Origin: Paenisporosarcina quisquiliarum
GTDB taxonomy: Bacteria > Bacillota > Bacilli > Bacillales_A > Planococcaceae
NCBI RefSeq assembly: GCF_027563315.1
Contig: NZ_JAMKBJ010000002.1
Span: forward strand, 248,001-312,000
Reading direction: 5' to 3'
DNA length: 64,000 bases
Shown here: one piece after another, positions 8,199 to 18,115 of the stretch
How the letters are laid out: each line of letters begins with the position of its first letter
Numbering within the stretch: position 1 is the stretch's first letter
The notes under the pieces: model-generated
Database searches by the model: none
What the model saw: only the letters and a program-made list of their open reading frames with translations
What the model was told of the DNA's origin: nothing
Program-made: the position numbers and the translations under genes

Positions 8199-9182
8199 CT
8201 ATTCCAGATATCCTGAAAGAATTTTTGCGTAAGGAGAATCCGATGGCAAAATAATCATTGTATCATCGCCAATGGTTTTCTTGTATGATTCCAATGTTCG
8301 ATACAAGGCATAAAATTCAGGGTCTTTTGAAAAAGATTGATTATAAATCTTGGCTGCTTCCGATTCCCCTGAAGCCGCGATAATAGATGCTTCTTTTTGG
8401 GCGATTGCCACCATTTCCTGTACTTTGCGGTCAGTAGATGCTTCAATCGTCCGCTTTTCAGCATCTCCTTCTGACAAGTACTTCTGTGCAATGGATTGAC
8501 GTTCCGAAATCATGCGTGTGTAGACGGATTGTTCATTTTCAGGTGGAAGATCCGTACGTTTCATGCGGACATCGACTACTTCCACTCCATAATTATCATC
8601 CTTCAACAACTCGTTGACACGAGCAGTTACACGGTCATTCAAGCTACCTCTCGATGTATTCTCATCGTTAATAATTTCGTCATAGTTCAGCTGACCTAAC
8701 TCACTCCGAACGACAGAATAGATGAACTCTTCCATACGTGCTTCAGCATTTAATAAAGTCCCAGCATTCGTAATCATGGCTTTAGGTTGCGTAATACGCC
8801 AAACGGCATAATTATCGATGATAATCCGTTTTTTATCCTTTGTGTTAATCTCCGCTTCGGAAACGTTATACGTCATTTGATATCGGGGTAAAGAAGAAAC
8901 ACTTTGGACAAACGGGACTTTCATATAAATACCCGGATCGTCTCGTAAATCCACCACTTCACCAAATTGACGAACAACACGGTATTCATTTTCTTTCACC
9001 ACATAGACATTGGCCAGCAAGATAATCAGTGCCGCAAACACAATTGTTAAGGTTATGATGGCTTTCATATGTTTCTTAAGGTTTAACGGTTCTCGTGTTT
9101 TCGGTATTTTGTTTTTATTTTTGAATTGTTCATTAAACTTTTGTTCCAGACTTGCGAAAGGATTTGGATTGTTTTGATCCAT
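8199..9182 (-). CDS. hflC: HflC-type SPFH/band 7 membrane protein
   Basis: 327 residues. A short cytoplasmic head is followed by a membrane helix at about 40-62 (IITLTIVFAALIILLANVYVV). Then come the SPFH/band 7 domain (about 65-250) and a coiled-coil stretch rich in Glu, Ala and Lys (about 225-285). In E. coli HflC pairs with HflK to form a cage around FtsH and limits proteolysis. HflKC is not part of the B. subtilis set, so its presence between phoR and polA marks a lineage difference. The start codon overlaps the hflK stop (TAATG), showing translational coupling. Confidence 0.88.
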   Translation of the reverse strand: MDQNNPNPFASLEQKFNEQFKNKNKIPKTREPLNLKKHMKAIITLTIVFAALIILLANVYVVKENEYRVVRQFGEVVDLRDDPGIYMKVPFVQSVSSLPRYQMTYNVSEAEINTKDKKRIIIDNYAVWRITQPKAMITNAGTLLNAEARMEEFIYSVVRSELGQLNYDEIINDENTSRGSLNDRVTARVNELLKDDNYGVEVVDVRMKRTDLPPENEQSVYTRMISERQSIAQKYLSEGDAEKRTIEASTDRKVQEMVAIAQKEASIIAASGESEAAKIYNQSFSKDPEFYALYRTLESYKKTIGDDTMIILPSDSPYAKILSGYLE

Positions 9183-10141
9183 TAATTGCCGCCTCCTTGC
9201 TCAGTTGTAACCGGTGGGACTTGTGAAGGTTGTTGTAAAGGTAAGTACTTCACTGTTTCGCCTGAATCATTCATGATATAAATTTGAGCATTCGGAAGAA
9301 CCGATTCCAAGGTCTCTATAACTAGACGTTGTCTAGTAATCTCTTTATTGTTCCGATACTCTGCATAAAGCTTATCGAATACAGCGACTTCCCCTCGCGC
9401 TTGCTCGATACGTGCTGTACGTTGACCTTCAGCACGAGATTTGATGGCAGCAATTTCACCAATTGCTTCACTTTCACGTTGATTTTGATATTTCTTCGCT
9501 TCGTTCGTTTTTGTATTTTTCGTTTCACGCGCATCTGTTACTGCCGTAAAAGCGGAACGTACTTCTGCATTAGGCAATTCCACATCCTGCAGTTTTACAC
9601 CTAATATTGAAATACCAATATCGTATTTTTCGATAAGAGTAGCCAGTAAATCTCGTGTTTGTGCTTCAATATCCGCTTTTCCAGATGTTAAGGCTTCGTC
9701 AATCAATGAACTACCGATGATGGAGCGGATTGATGCCGAGGTGGCATCATGAAGAATTTCTTGTGGCGCTTCTGCGTTGAATAAATACTTTCCAGGATCA
9801 GTGATTTTCCATTGAACAACTAAATCAGTTAATACAATGTTTTCATCCCCTGTAATCATCTTTGTTTCGTTATCGAAAGAAACGATTTCTCCATCTGCTG
9901 ATTGTTTATAACCAAATTGCAGACTGAATGTTTCTTTTGAAAGAATTTCCACTTTCTGCATAGGCCAAGGCAATTTGAAATGCAGACCGGAATCCAAAAT
10001 AGGTTCCTCGGCTTTCCCAAAAGTTATAACGACTGCCTGCTCTGATTCGTCCACAGTGTACCATGAAGTAAATATGACAATAAGTGCAATGATCCCTGTC
10101 AAAACCAAAGCTGCCGTCGTTAAAATACGCTTCACACTCAT
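9182..10141 (-). CDS. hflK: HflK-type SPFH/band 7 membrane protein
   Basis: 319 residues. The N-terminal membrane helix is at about 7-28 (LTTAALVLTGIIALIVIFTS), followed by the band 7 domain (about 30-220). A charged coiled coil starts at about 212 (TDARETKNTKTNEAKKYQNQ), and the tail is rich in Pro, Gln and Gly. It is the expected partner of the following hflC. The FtsH-modulating role comes from E. coli and is inferred here. The assignment of K versus C follows operon order and the Gly/Gln-rich tail. Confidence 0.87.
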   Translation of the reverse strand: MSVKRILTTAALVLTGIIALIVIFTSWYTVDESEQAVVITFGKAEEPILDSGLHFKLPWPMQKVEILSKETFSLQFGYKQSADGEIVSFDNETKMITGDENIVLTDLVVQWKITDPGKYLFNAEAPQEILHDATSASIRSIIGSSLIDEALTSGKADIEAQTRDLLATLIEKYDIGISILGVKLQDVELPNAEVRSAFTAVTDARETKNTKTNEAKKYQNQRESEAIGEIAAIKSRAEGQRTARIEQARGEVAVFDKLYAEYRNNKEITRQRLVIETLESVLPNAQIYIMNDSGETVKYLPLQQPSQVPPVTTEQGGGN

Positions 10142-10285
10142 CTATATCCCTCTTTTCTAATCTCTCTATATTTCTACGGCTATCTTCAGATTAAGTTTCA
10201 AAGAGTTGCTTTAAACTCAGCAATGATTATGCCAATCGATGCCGAATAACCCTGAAAACTTATAGAACATTTTTTATAATACATG

Positions 10286-10314
10286 AAAAAAGAACCCTTG
10301 AATAAAGGATTCTT
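10286..10314 (-). terminator. Rho-independent terminator after phoR
   Basis: AAGAACCCTT (10290-10299) pairs with AAGGATTCTT (10305-10314) with one mismatch and a 5-base loop. On the minus strand a run of T follows. It lies about 90 nt after the phoR stop. Confidence 0.8.
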
Positions 10315-10401
10315 TTTCCTGCCAATTGCGGTTGTAGGGGGTTTCATAAGTATCTTATCAAATCACTGTGAATCCTCTGTGAAGAGCTTGTAAAGAACAT
10401 G

Positions 10402-11946
10402 TTAAGATGTCTGTTTTTTTGGAATGAGAATTTTAAATTGGGTCCCTTTCCCTTGCTCGCTCTCTACAAAAATTCGACCATGATGTGCTTCGATTAAATG
10501 CTTAACAATTGCTAGCCCTAGCCCCGTCCCTCCAGAATTCCGGCTTCTCGCACGATCAATGCGATAGAAGCGTTCAAAAATACGGGGAATTTCTTTTTTA
10601 TCCATTCCGATTCCTTCGTCTCGGATAATAATAATTCCATGTGTTTCACTTTCATGAAGGGACAAATAAACAGACGTGTTTTCTGGCGAATAAGTTATGG
10701 CGTTTGTGAGTAAATTCATGACCACTTGAATCAATCGGTTCATGTCTCCATCAACTACGACGTCACGGTTCAGGTTCGAGATAAACGTCATGTCTTTTTC
10801 ATCTAAGCGGGGACTCGTCATTTCTGCCGCACGCTTCATGACCTCACGTAAACTCGTTTTGGCAAACTCAACTGAAAAACCATGTTGTTCAATTTTCGAT
10901 AGTTCAAGTAAGTCCTGGATCAACATTTGAAGACGATTACTTTCTTTATGGATAATTTCCAAAAACGAATGCAAGGTCTTTTCATCTTTCATCGCACCAT
11001 CCAGCAATGTTTCGGAAAATCCTTTAATCGATGTGATCGGTGTACGAAGTTCGTGGGAAACATTTGCGACAAAATCTTTCCTAATTTGCTCAAGTCGCAC
11101 AAGGTCAGAGATATCGTGCATCACGATGACAACTCCGAGCCAACGACCATGTTCACCAATTACGGGTGCTCCGTATACTTCCATATGGTGAATTTCTTGC
11201 TGTATGACGATGGTCATTTGTTTTCGAGAGGAAGATTCCATTAAAAATACGTAGTCAATGAACTTTTTCAATTCTTCCGGTAACCCTACACTTTTGAATA
11301 ATTTATCCTGAACATCACGTGCACTGAATTCAAACTGATCCACAAAGGTTTTATTGACGATACTGATTTGCCCGTCACGGTCAATCATCATCAAGGCACT
11401 GCCCATATTTTCAATAAGTGTTTTTAATCGTTCTTTTTCCATTTCACGCACTTTGAACAATTCCTGCAAATTCCTCGCTAAGACATTGATCGAAGTGCTG
11501 AGTTGTGCCGTAGTTGAAGAGTCGTCTTCATACGCTCTCGCTCTATAATTGCCTTTCGCTAGTTCTATAGCTACTTCAGTCACATTGTCGATTGGTTGCG
11601 CGTAACGCTTCGTCAACCGATACGTAAAGAGGATAGCGATGACAAATGCGCCAAGAAAGACAATTAAAATGGTTTTCCAAAGTTGCTTACGTGGATCAAT
11701 AAAGTCGCTGCCAGTGCGGTTATTTGAAAGAACATCTGTAATTTCAGCCTTTTGGTCGTCATTAATTTCAACATTCGATTGTTCAACAATCTGTGAAATT
11801 TCCTCCACTTTTTCAACCGCATTTGACCTTACTGATTCTTCCACATAAACAGGAAAAAGCTGACTTATGATTATACCCAAGCCAGCTAAGATTGTTCCTA
11901 CCAGTAATGTAAAGGACAAGACTATTTTTCCTTGAAGCGACTTCAT
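10402..11946 (-). CDS. phoR: Phosphate-sensing histidine kinase PhoR, short sensor form
   Basis: 514 residues against 579 in B. subtilis. TM1 is at about 9-31 and TM2 at about 90-109, leaving an extracellular loop of only about 55 residues, too short for the usual PAS-like sensor. A HAMP domain (about 110-165) and a PAS domain (about 175-270) follow. The HisKA domain has the phosphoryl His in SHELRTP near residue 297, and the HATPase domain ends with GTGLGLAIVKHL. Its start overlaps the phoP stop by 4 bp (ATGA). PhoR phosphorylates PhoP on phosphate limitation. The family assignment rests on PhoP pairing and gene order. Confidence 0.93.
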   Translation of the reverse strand: MKSLQGKIVLSFTLLVGTILAGLGIIISQLFPVYVEESVRSNAVEKVEEISQIVEQSNVEINDDQKAEITDVLSNNRTGSDFIDPRKQLWKTILIVFLGAFVIAILFTYRLTKRYAQPIDNVTEVAIELAKGNYRARAYEDDSSTTAQLSTSINVLARNLQELFKVREMEKERLKTLIENMGSALMMIDRDGQISIVNKTFVDQFEFSARDVQDKLFKSVGLPEELKKFIDYVFLMESSSRKQMTIVIQQEIHHMEVYGAPVIGEHGRWLGVVIVMHDISDLVRLEQIRKDFVANVSHELRTPITSIKGFSETLLDGAMKDEKTLHSFLEIIHKESNRLQMLIQDLLELSKIEQHGFSVEFAKTSLREVMKRAAEMTSPRLDEKDMTFISNLNRDVVVDGDMNRLIQVVMNLLTNAITYSPENTSVYLSLHESETHGIIIIRDEGIGMDKKEIPRIFERFYRIDRARSRNSGGTGLGLAIVKHLIEAHHGRIFVESEQGKGTQFKILIPKKQTS

Positions 11947-12656
11947 ACTGTCTTCGGCTCCTCGAATTTATACCCGAGCCCCCGAATGGTCTTAATGTAA
12001 ATCGGTTTACGGCTGTTGTCTTCAATTTTATCCCGCAAATGGCTGATATGCACATCAACGATTCGAGTATCGCCTGCAAAATCATAATTCCAGACAGCAC
12101 TTAATAATTGATCACGTGTCAATACTCGGTTTTTGTTTTCCATTAAGTAAACGAGCAATTCGAATTCTTTCGGCGTAAAGTCCAAAGTTTCCTCACGTAA
12201 AAACACTTCAAACCGTTCCGGATAAACGCGCAATGGACCAAATTCATACCCTTGGTATTGTCCTTTTACAGACATCTCTTCAACAGACGCGGTAAACCTT
12301 CTTAAAACAGCTTTCACGCGTGCCGTTACTTCTCTTGGACTGAATGGCTTCGTCATATAATCGTCTGCGCCCAATTCAAGGCCCAGTACTTTATCAAACT
12401 CATCATCCTTTGCTGTCAGCATAATGATCGGTGTATTAATTTTTTGAAGACGCAAAGCTTTGCAAACTTCCATGCCATCCATTTTGGGCAACATTAAATC
12501 AAGTATAATGAGATCAGGTTTTTTCTCTAAAACTGCGTCATAGCCTTCCTGTCCATCACTGGCTGTTTCCACAATAAAACCTGCTTGCTCCAAATTATAC
12601 TGAAGTAAAGTTGCAATTGAACTTTCATCATCGACTACGAGAATTTTCTTTGACAT
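11943..12656 (-). CDS. phoP: Response regulator PhoP (OmpR/PhoB family)
   Basis: 237 residues from MSKKILVVDD. The frame extends 5 codons upstream to a GTG, but that extension contains the ribosome binding site GGAGG itself, so the ATG at 12656 is chosen. The receiver domain has acidic DD near the N-terminus, the phospho-Asp in LIILDLMLPKMDG, and Lys in DYMTKPF. The C-terminal winged helix (about 135-235) ends RTIRGLGYKFE. It drives the Pho regulon together with phoR. The gene upstream is a MaoC-like dehydratase, and no terminator separates them. Confidence 0.95.
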   Translation of the reverse strand: MSKKILVVDDESSIATLLQYNLEQAGFIVETASDGQEGYDAVLEKKPDLIILDLMLPKMDGMEVCKALRLQKINTPIIMLTAKDDEFDKVLGLELGADDYMTKPFSPREVTARVKAVLRRFTASVEEMSVKGQYQGYEFGPLRVYPERFEVFLREETLDFTPKEFELLVYLMENKNRVLTRDQLLSAVWNYDFAGDTRIVDVHISHLRDKIEDNSRKPIYIKTIRGLGYKFEEPKTV

Positions 12657-12710
12657 GATTTTTGCCTCCACCTTCGATTTAAAACCCCCATCTTAAACCG
12701 AAAGAGCTAT

Positions 12711-13187
12711 TTAGAAATTATCCATTGCTTGAGATGTTAATTTGTTTTCCAATCTTGGAGGTGTAGAAGTAATTTTACCAACAATTACCTTTTCACCATC
12801 TTCATTCGTTGCATTTACTTCAATTTCCACCAAGTTTTTCTCAACATTTACAGAAACCACTTGCAGTAAGAAATCAATTGTTGCGTAATGGTACACAGGT
12901 TTTGGGAATGATAATTGCTGTTCTACAATATGTGAACCCGGACCAGGTAAATACTTGGAAACGGCCGAAGTAACAATTCCCGTTAGCATAATTGCGGGAA
13001 CAATTGGTTTTTCATAAACTGTTTGAGATGCAAAATCATGTTGAATGTATAATGGGTTTCCATCATTCGTTAAACCTAAATATAGTAGTAAATCTTTATC
13101 TTCGATTTTTTCTGTCAGCTTCAACTTTTCTCCAACTGACATTTCTTCTACTTTTCTTCCGAGTTTGCGTTTCTTGCCCAATAACAT
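12711..13187 (-). CDS. MaoC-like hotdog-fold (R)-hydratase/dehydratase protein
   Basis: 158 residues from MLLGKKRKLG. The frame stays open 18 codons upstream, but an AGAGGGGGAC site fixes this start. Residues about 40-130 form a MaoC/hydratase 'hotdog' domain with NPLYIQHDFASQTVYEKPIVPAIMLTG, which resembles the hydratase motif (Asn/Asp and His in N-P-x-H-x-D). The known family acts on enoyl-CoA or acyl carrier substrates; the substrate here is unknown. It sits between mdh (behind a strong terminator) and phoP with no terminator, so it is probably the first gene of a phoPR operon. Confidence 0.75.
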   Translation of the reverse strand: MLLGKKRKLGRKVEEMSVGEKLKLTEKIEDKDLLLYLGLTNDGNPLYIQHDFASQTVYEKPIVPAIMLTGIVTSAVSKYLPGPGSHIVEQQLSFPKPVYHYATIDFLLQVVSVNVEKNLVEIEVNATNEDGEKVIVGKITSTPPRLENKLTSQAMDNF

Positions 13188-13243
13188 CAGATGTCCCCCT
13201 CTGTTCGTGTTATCTCTACAATTATATAGTATCAATACCAATG

Positions 13244-13274
13244 AAAAAAATCGAGCGGGGATTTCCCGCTCGAT
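13244..13274 (-). terminator. Rho-independent terminator after mdh
   Basis: ATCGAGCGGG pairs with CCCGCTCGAT (10 bp, 5-base loop) and is followed on the minus strand by seven T. It ends the citZ-icd-mdh block and separates it from the MaoC-phoPR unit. Confidence 0.92.
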
Positions 13275-13298
13275 TGATGTTCGAAGCTTTTTAATCCT

Positions 13299-14237
13299 TT
13301 ACGCAAGGATATCCATAACGTTTCGGACAGAAGCGGCTGATTTTTCTAATTCCGCTTTTTCCGATTCCGTTAGATCAAGTTCGATAATTTGTTCAATTCC
13401 ACCAGCACCTAAAATTGTCGGTACACCAAGATAAATACCTTGTAAGCCATATTCGCCTTCAAGGTAAGCAATCGAAGGCAATACACGACGTTGATCTTTA
13501 AGGATTGCTTCAGCCATTTCAACGATAGAGGCTGCTGGTGCGTAGTAAGCTGATCCGTTACCTAGAAGGTTAACGATTTCTGCCCCACCTTTACGAGTGC
13601 GTTCCACGATTTCCGCCAAACGTTCGGCTGGAATCAATGTTTCAAGAGGAATTCCACCAGCGTAAGAGTAGCGCACTAATGGAACCATGTCATCACCGTG
13701 CCCACCAAGTACAAAACCAGTGATGTCTTTAACTGACAAGTTTAATTCCTGTGCTACGAATGTACGGAAACGTGCTGAATCAAGTACACCTGATTGACCG
13801 ATTACTCGTTCTTTAGGAAAACCAGATTCTTTGTATACAGTGTATGTCATTGCATCAACGGGATTTGTCAAAACAATGATTGTTGTGTTTGGAGAATGTT
13901 TAACGATTTCACCTGTAACGCTTTTCATTACTTTTTGGTTTGTTTGAACCAAATCGTCACGGCTCATACCTGGCTTACGAGCAATACCAGCAGTGATAAT
14001 CACGATATCCGAGTCTTTCGTATCTTCATAGTTAGAAGTACCAATTATGTTTGCATCAAATCCTTGAACGGGTCCTGCTTCCAACATATCTAATGCCTTC
14101 CCTTTAGTCGGGTTTTCCATTTGCGGAATATCAACTATTACTACGTCCCCCAGTTCTTTTTGAGCCAGAAGGAATGCTGTTGTTGCACCTGTAAATCCAG
14201 AACCGATTACTGAAATCTTTTTACGCTTCAATGTCAT
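13299..14237 (-). CDS. mdh: Malate dehydrogenase, LDH-like bacterial type
   Basis: 312 residues, the same length as B. subtilis Mdh. It interconverts malate and oxaloacetate with NAD. The nucleotide-binding motif is [15 protein letters not shown] (8-22). The substrate loop has [10 protein letters not shown] with the malate-type arginines, and the proton-relay His is in [11 protein letters not shown]. It is the third gene of the citZ-icd-mdh group, as in B. subtilis. The start has AAAGGGAGAG upstream. Confidence 0.96.
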   Translation of the reverse strand: MTLKRKKISVIGSGFTGATTAFLLAQKELGDVVIVDIPQMENPTKGKALDMLEAGPVQGFDANIIGTSNYEDTKDSDIVIITAGIARKPGMSRDDLVQTNQKVMKSVTGEIVKHSPNTTIIVLTNPVDAMTYTVYKESGFPKERVIGQSGVLDSARFRTFVAQELNLSVKDITGFVLGGHGDDMVPLVRYSYAGGIPLETLIPAERLAEIVERTRKGGAEIVNLLGNGSAYYAPAASIVEMAEAILKDQRRVLPSIAYLEGEYGLQGIYLGVPTILGAGGIEQIIELDLTESEKAELEKSAASVRNVMDILA

Positions 14238-14266
14238 CAGAAAACTCTCCCTTTGTTCGTATGTAA

Positions 14267-14284
14267 AGAGGGCCGAAACCCTCT
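14267..14284 (-). terminator. Short hairpin between icd and mdh
   Basis: AGAGGG and CCCTCT form a 6-bp stem with loop CCGAAA. On the minus strand only TTTAC follows, so termination would be partial. It lies in the mdh leader about 30 nt before the start codon and could be a processing or partial-termination point. Confidence 0.35.
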
Positions 14285-14375
14285 CTCTGAAAAAAGTATT
14301 CGTTTTACTAATTGCTTATGTGACGAGTTTGCCATATTGTAATGTCGAACTTACGCAGGCTTCTACGCTTTTTTA

Positions 14376-15644
14376 TTAAAGGTTTTTGATTAGTTCGTCA
14401 GCGAACTCAGAACATTTCACTTCAGTAGCGCCATCCATCAAACGAGCGAAGTCGTAAGTTACAACTTTAGATGAAATTGTTTTTTCCATTGAGTCCATAA
14501 CTAATTTAGCCGCTTCGTTCCAACCAAGGTGTTCAAGCATTAATACACCAGAAAGGATTACTGAAGATGGGTTTACTTTATCTAGACCTGCATATTTAGG
14601 AGCTGTACCGTGAGTAGCTTCGAAAATAGCATGACCAGTCAAGTAGTTAATGTTTGCTCCTGGAGCGATACCGATTCCACCAACTTGTGCAGCTAGTGCA
14701 TCAGAAATGTAGTCACCGTTCAAGTTCATTGTTGCCACAACATCAAATTCGCTTGGACGAGTCAAGATTTGTTGTAAGAAGATATCAGCGATTGAATCTT
14801 TAACAAGAATTTTACCAGCAGCTAATGCGTCAGCTTGTGCTTTGTTCGCAGCTTCTGTACCTTGATCAGCTTTAATTTGATCGTATTGGTTCCAAGTGAA
14901 CGTTTTATCAGCGAACTCTTGTTCAGCAACTTCGTAGCCCCAAGTTTTGAAAGCTCCTTCAGTGAACTTCATGATGTTCCCTTTGTGAACAAGTGTTAAT
15001 GATTCACGGCCTTCTTTAATGATGTAGTTTAATGCAGCACGCACTAAACGCTTCGTTCCTTCTTCAGATACTGGTTTGATTCCGATACCAGAAGTTTCAG
15101 GGAAACGGATATTTTTTGTACCCATTTCATTTTGTAAGAATTCGATGATTTTTTTAACTTCATCAGAACCTTTTGCGAACTCGATACCTGCATAGATATC
15201 TTCAGTGTTTTCACGGAAAATAACCATATCTGTATCTTCTGGACGTTTTACCGGTGAAGGTACTCCGTCAAAATAACGAACTGGACGTAGACAAGTGTAT
15301 AGATCCAATTCTTGACGCAATGCAACGTTTAATGAACGAATTCCGCCACCAACTGGTGTTGTAAGAGGTCCTTTGATTGCGATCAAGTATTCACGAATTA
15401 CGTCTAAAGTTTCTTCTGGTAACCATTCGCCAGTTTTGTCGAATGCTTTTTGTCCAGCCAATACTTCTTTCCAGACGATTGATTTTTCACCGTTGTATGC
15501 TTTTTCTACTGCCGCTTCCAATACACGTTCAGATGCTGCCCAGATATCAGGACCAATTCCGTCACCTTCGATATAAGGAATGATTGGATTGTTAGGTACG
15601 TTTAAGACGCCGTTTTCAACTTTAATTTTTCCACCGTTTGTCAT
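14376..15644 (-). CDS. icd: Isocitrate dehydrogenase (NADP)
   Basis: 422 residues, standard for bacterial NADP-dependent Icd. It oxidises isocitrate to 2-oxoglutarate. The phosphorylatable/isocitrate-binding Ser lies in [27 protein letters not shown] (the RSLN..R..R pattern near residues 110-130). The motif [17 protein letters not shown] and the NADP-specificity block [16 protein letters not shown] are present. The start has TAGGAGG. It lies between citZ and mdh, about 130 nt from each, so internal promoters or processing are possible. Confidence 0.97.
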   Translation of the reverse strand: MTNGGKIKVENGVLNVPNNPIIPYIEGDGIGPDIWAASERVLEAAVEKAYNGEKSIVWKEVLAGQKAFDKTGEWLPEETLDVIREYLIAIKGPLTTPVGGGIRSLNVALRQELDLYTCLRPVRYFDGVPSPVKRPEDTDMVIFRENTEDIYAGIEFAKGSDEVKKIIEFLQNEMGTKNIRFPETSGIGIKPVSEEGTKRLVRAALNYIIKEGRESLTLVHKGNIMKFTEGAFKTWGYEVAEQEFADKTFTWNQYDQIKADQGTEAANKAQADALAAGKILVKDSIADIFLQQILTRPSEFDVVATMNLNGDYISDALAAQVGGIGIAPGANINYLTGHAIFEATHGTAPKYAGLDKVNPSSVILSGVLMLEHLGWNEAAKLVMDSMEKTISSKVVTYDFARLMDGATEVKCSEFADELIKNL

Positions 15645-15776
15645 AATAATTTTCCTCCTATAGGCATAATCATAGGGCTAGCACTTTTAAAGTGTTATTC
15701 ACAAAGAAGCTAAAATGCACTTCCTGAACGCAACCTTTATATAAAGTACAGCCCTACATATGTGTAATTTTAGAAA

Positions 15777-16892
15777 TTAACGCTCATTCACTGGTACATA
15801 TTTTTGCATACCAGGTCCTGTATATTCAGCACGTGGACGGATTAGACGGTTATTAGAATATTGTTCTAAGATGTGAGCTAACCAGCCAGATACACGTGAT
15901 ACTGCAAAGATTGGTGTAAATAAATCGTGATCGATATTCAATGAATGATAAACAGACGCTGAATAGAAATCAACATTTGGTGGAAGATTTTTTTGTCCTG
16001 TTACGATATCGTCAATTTTAATTGACATTTCGTACCATTTTTCTTCTCCACGAAGTTTCGTTAACTTTTGAGACATTTCACGTAAGTGTTTCGCACGTGG
16101 ATCACCTTTGCGGTAAACGCGGTGACCGAAGCCCATGATTTTTTCTTTGTTTGCAAGCTTCTCGTTGATGTATGAGTCTACATTATCAACTGAACCAATT
16201 TCCATCAACATTTTCATTACTTGCTCGTTCGCTCCACCGTGTAGAGGTCCTTTAAGAGCACCTAGCGCTGCAACAACACCAGAATATACGTCTGAAAGTG
16301 TAGCTACACAAACGCGAGCTGTAAATGTTGAAGCATTTAATTCGTGGTCAGCATGCAGTACTAATGCTTTGTTGAAAGCTTCTTCTTCGATTGCTTCAGG
16401 CACTTCGCCATTAAGCATGTACAAGAAATTAGCTGCAAAACTTAGGTCACTCTTTGGTGCGATTGGTTCTTGTCCTTTACGAACACGAGCAAATGCTGTT
16501 ACTAAAGTTGACATTTTAGCTTGAAGCTGAATAGCTTTCAAGTAGTTAGCCTCTTCAGACATATCTTCTGCTTTTTCATCATACAATCCAAGCATAGATA
16601 CAGCTGTGCGAAGAGCTGTCATTGGATGAACTTGGTCAATCGGGTATGTTTTGAAATGGTTTAATACCTCTTGTGGTACAGCCATATTATCCGCTAATTG
16701 TTGTTTAAGTTCTGCTAGTTCATCTGCTTTTGGCAGGCGTTGATGCCAAAGTAAGTAAATTACTTCCTCAAAACTTGCGTGATCTGCCAAGTCATCAATA
16801 TCATAGCCAACGTATGTAAGAGTGTCATCAATGATTGAACTGATAGCCGACTGAGTAGCTACTACTCCTTCAAGACCTTTTGTAGATGTCAT
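15777..16892 (-). CDS. citZ: Citrate synthase CitZ
   Basis: 371 residues from MTSTKGLEG. A 14-codon in-frame extension is rejected because AAGGAG lies 12 nt before this ATG. It condenses oxaloacetate and acetyl-CoA. The catalytic residues are visible: His in LHGGANEQV, His in MGFGHRVYRKGDPRA and Asp in PNVDFYSASVYH. It has a good promoter (TTCACA-17-TATAAT) and a near-match cre site upstream. It heads the TCA cluster. Confidence 0.96.
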   Translation of the reverse strand: MTSTKGLEGVVATQSAISSIIDDTLTYVGYDIDDLADHASFEEVIYLLWHQRLPKADELAELKQQLADNMAVPQEVLNHFKTYPIDQVHPMTALRTAVSMLGLYDEKAEDMSEEANYLKAIQLQAKMSTLVTAFARVRKGQEPIAPKSDLSFAANFLYMLNGEVPEAIEEEAFNKALVLHADHELNASTFTARVCVATLSDVYSGVVAALGALKGPLHGGANEQVMKMLMEIGSVDNVDSYINEKLANKEKIMGFGHRVYRKGDPRAKHLREMSQKLTKLRGEEKWYEMSIKIDDIVTGQKNLPPNVDFYSASVYHSLNIDHDLFTPIFAVSRVSGWLAHILEQYSNNRLIRPRAEYTGPGMQKYVPVNER

Positions 16893-17000
16893 GTATATCG
16901 CTCCTTCTTCTTTTTGAAATTCATCGTTCCACACAAAAAAACGCAGAATGATGGCTCATCTGCTCAATATGAACCTTTTATTTAAATCGCTTACATTGCC

Positions 17001-17039
17001 ATTATAATCAATTTTGACTTCTTTGTGAATGAAAACGCT
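17001..17039 (-). promoter_or_regulatory. citZ promoter with overlapping cre-like sequence
   Basis: On the minus strand the -35 is TTCACA (17024-17029), the spacer 17 bp and the -10 TATAAT (17001-17006). On the plus strand TGAAAACGCT (17030-17039) matches the first ten positions of the CcpA cre consensus TGWAANCGNTNWCA. The last three defined positions do not fit. In B. subtilis citZ is repressed by CcpC and CcpA. Confidence 0.6.
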
Positions 17040-17155
17040 CGATTTTCGAAAACTTTCGCAAAATTCATGATATCTTGTCGCAAAGCAGAAATATTCTGTC
17101 TAAACGATTTAGATTCTATCAAACATATTAAAACAAAGGTTTTGGAGGTGAAAAG

Positions 17156-18115
17156 GTGTATGAAAACATAGTTGCATTTATGAAGAAGTGGGTGCCAGTT
17201 GCACTCATATTGCTCGTTACGTGGCTGATTTACCCTGTTACCATTGCCATATTACTTGCATATTTTTTACATCCAATAGTGAAATGGATACATAAAGTTA
17301 CCCGGTTACCTAGATGGATTACCGTTTTGTTATTCGAAAGCGCCTTACTCGGAGCAATTATCGTAGGTTGTACGTTGATGGTGAGAGAGCTTCTTGAAAT
17401 ACTCTATCCCTTTAGATTTCACTTGGAAGAACTTCAGGTCTTAATGACGGCCAATAAAACAAACTGGCAATCAGTTATTGAAGCTCTATCGATGGTCAGT
17501 GAAAACTTATTGAAAAAAATCTCATTATTTATTCAGCATCTTCCAGCCCAATTTGTTGAAACCTTTGTATTTTTAGTAGCGCTGTTTTTTGCTTTGCAAG
17601 AATCATTGAAATCCAGAACTTGGTTCTTTATCTATATTCCCACCAAGACGAGACAAACCATCAAGCCATTATTTTTAAAAGCAACCAAGCTTTTCGAGAA
17701 ATTTACGATCGTGGAGATTAAGTTATTCCTTATGACCTTTGTCCAATTAATGATCGGGTTTTATGTGCTGAATTTTTCGTCTCCGATTGGACTTGCCTTC
17801 TTGATATCTTTTGCTGATTTGATGCCATTTTTAGGGACAGGCATAATTTTAATCCCGATGGCTGCTTTCTTCATATTAACGAAGCAAACGACCCTCGGGA
17901 TTATCATTCTCTTACTCTATGCATTTATATTGTTAACACGTCAATTATTCGAGTCTTACTTGTGGGCAAACACCATGCACATAAGAGCTGTCCATGTTTT
18001 TTTCATCAGTGCATGTTCTTTACTGCTTTTCGGCATTCCAGGCATTTTACTAAGTCCTTTTCTGCTTCTCGCAGCCGTTCATTTCAGCAAACATCACTGG
18101 TTTACATCACAATAA
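17156..18115 (+). CDS. ytvI: AI-2E family transporter-like membrane protein YtvI
   Basis: 319 residues, shorter than the 371 of B. subtilis YtvI. The start is GTG with GGAGGTG about 5 nt upstream. Hydrophobic segments lie at about 12-33, 60-80, 138-152, 194-235 and 240-310, typical of the AI-2E permease (UPF0118) family. The C-terminal half carries the SFADLMPFLGTGIILIP block. The substrate is unknown. It is one of few plus-strand genes here and overlaps fxsA tail to tail by 14 bp. Confidence 0.85.
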   Translation: MYENIVAFMKKWVPVALILLVTWLIYPVTIAILLAYFLHPIVKWIHKVTRLPRWITVLLFESALLGAIIVGCTLMVRELLEILYPFRFHLEELQVLMTANKTNWQSVIEALSMVSENLLKKISLFIQHLPAQFVETFVFLVALFFALQESLKSRTWFFIYIPTKTRQTIKPLFLKATKLFEKFTIVEIKLFLMTFVQLMIGFYVLNFSSPIGLAFLISFADLMPFLGTGIILIPMAAFFILTKQTTLGIIILLLYAFILLTRQLFESYLWANTMHIRAVHVFFISACSLLLFGIPGILLSPFLLLAAVHFSKHHWFTSQ

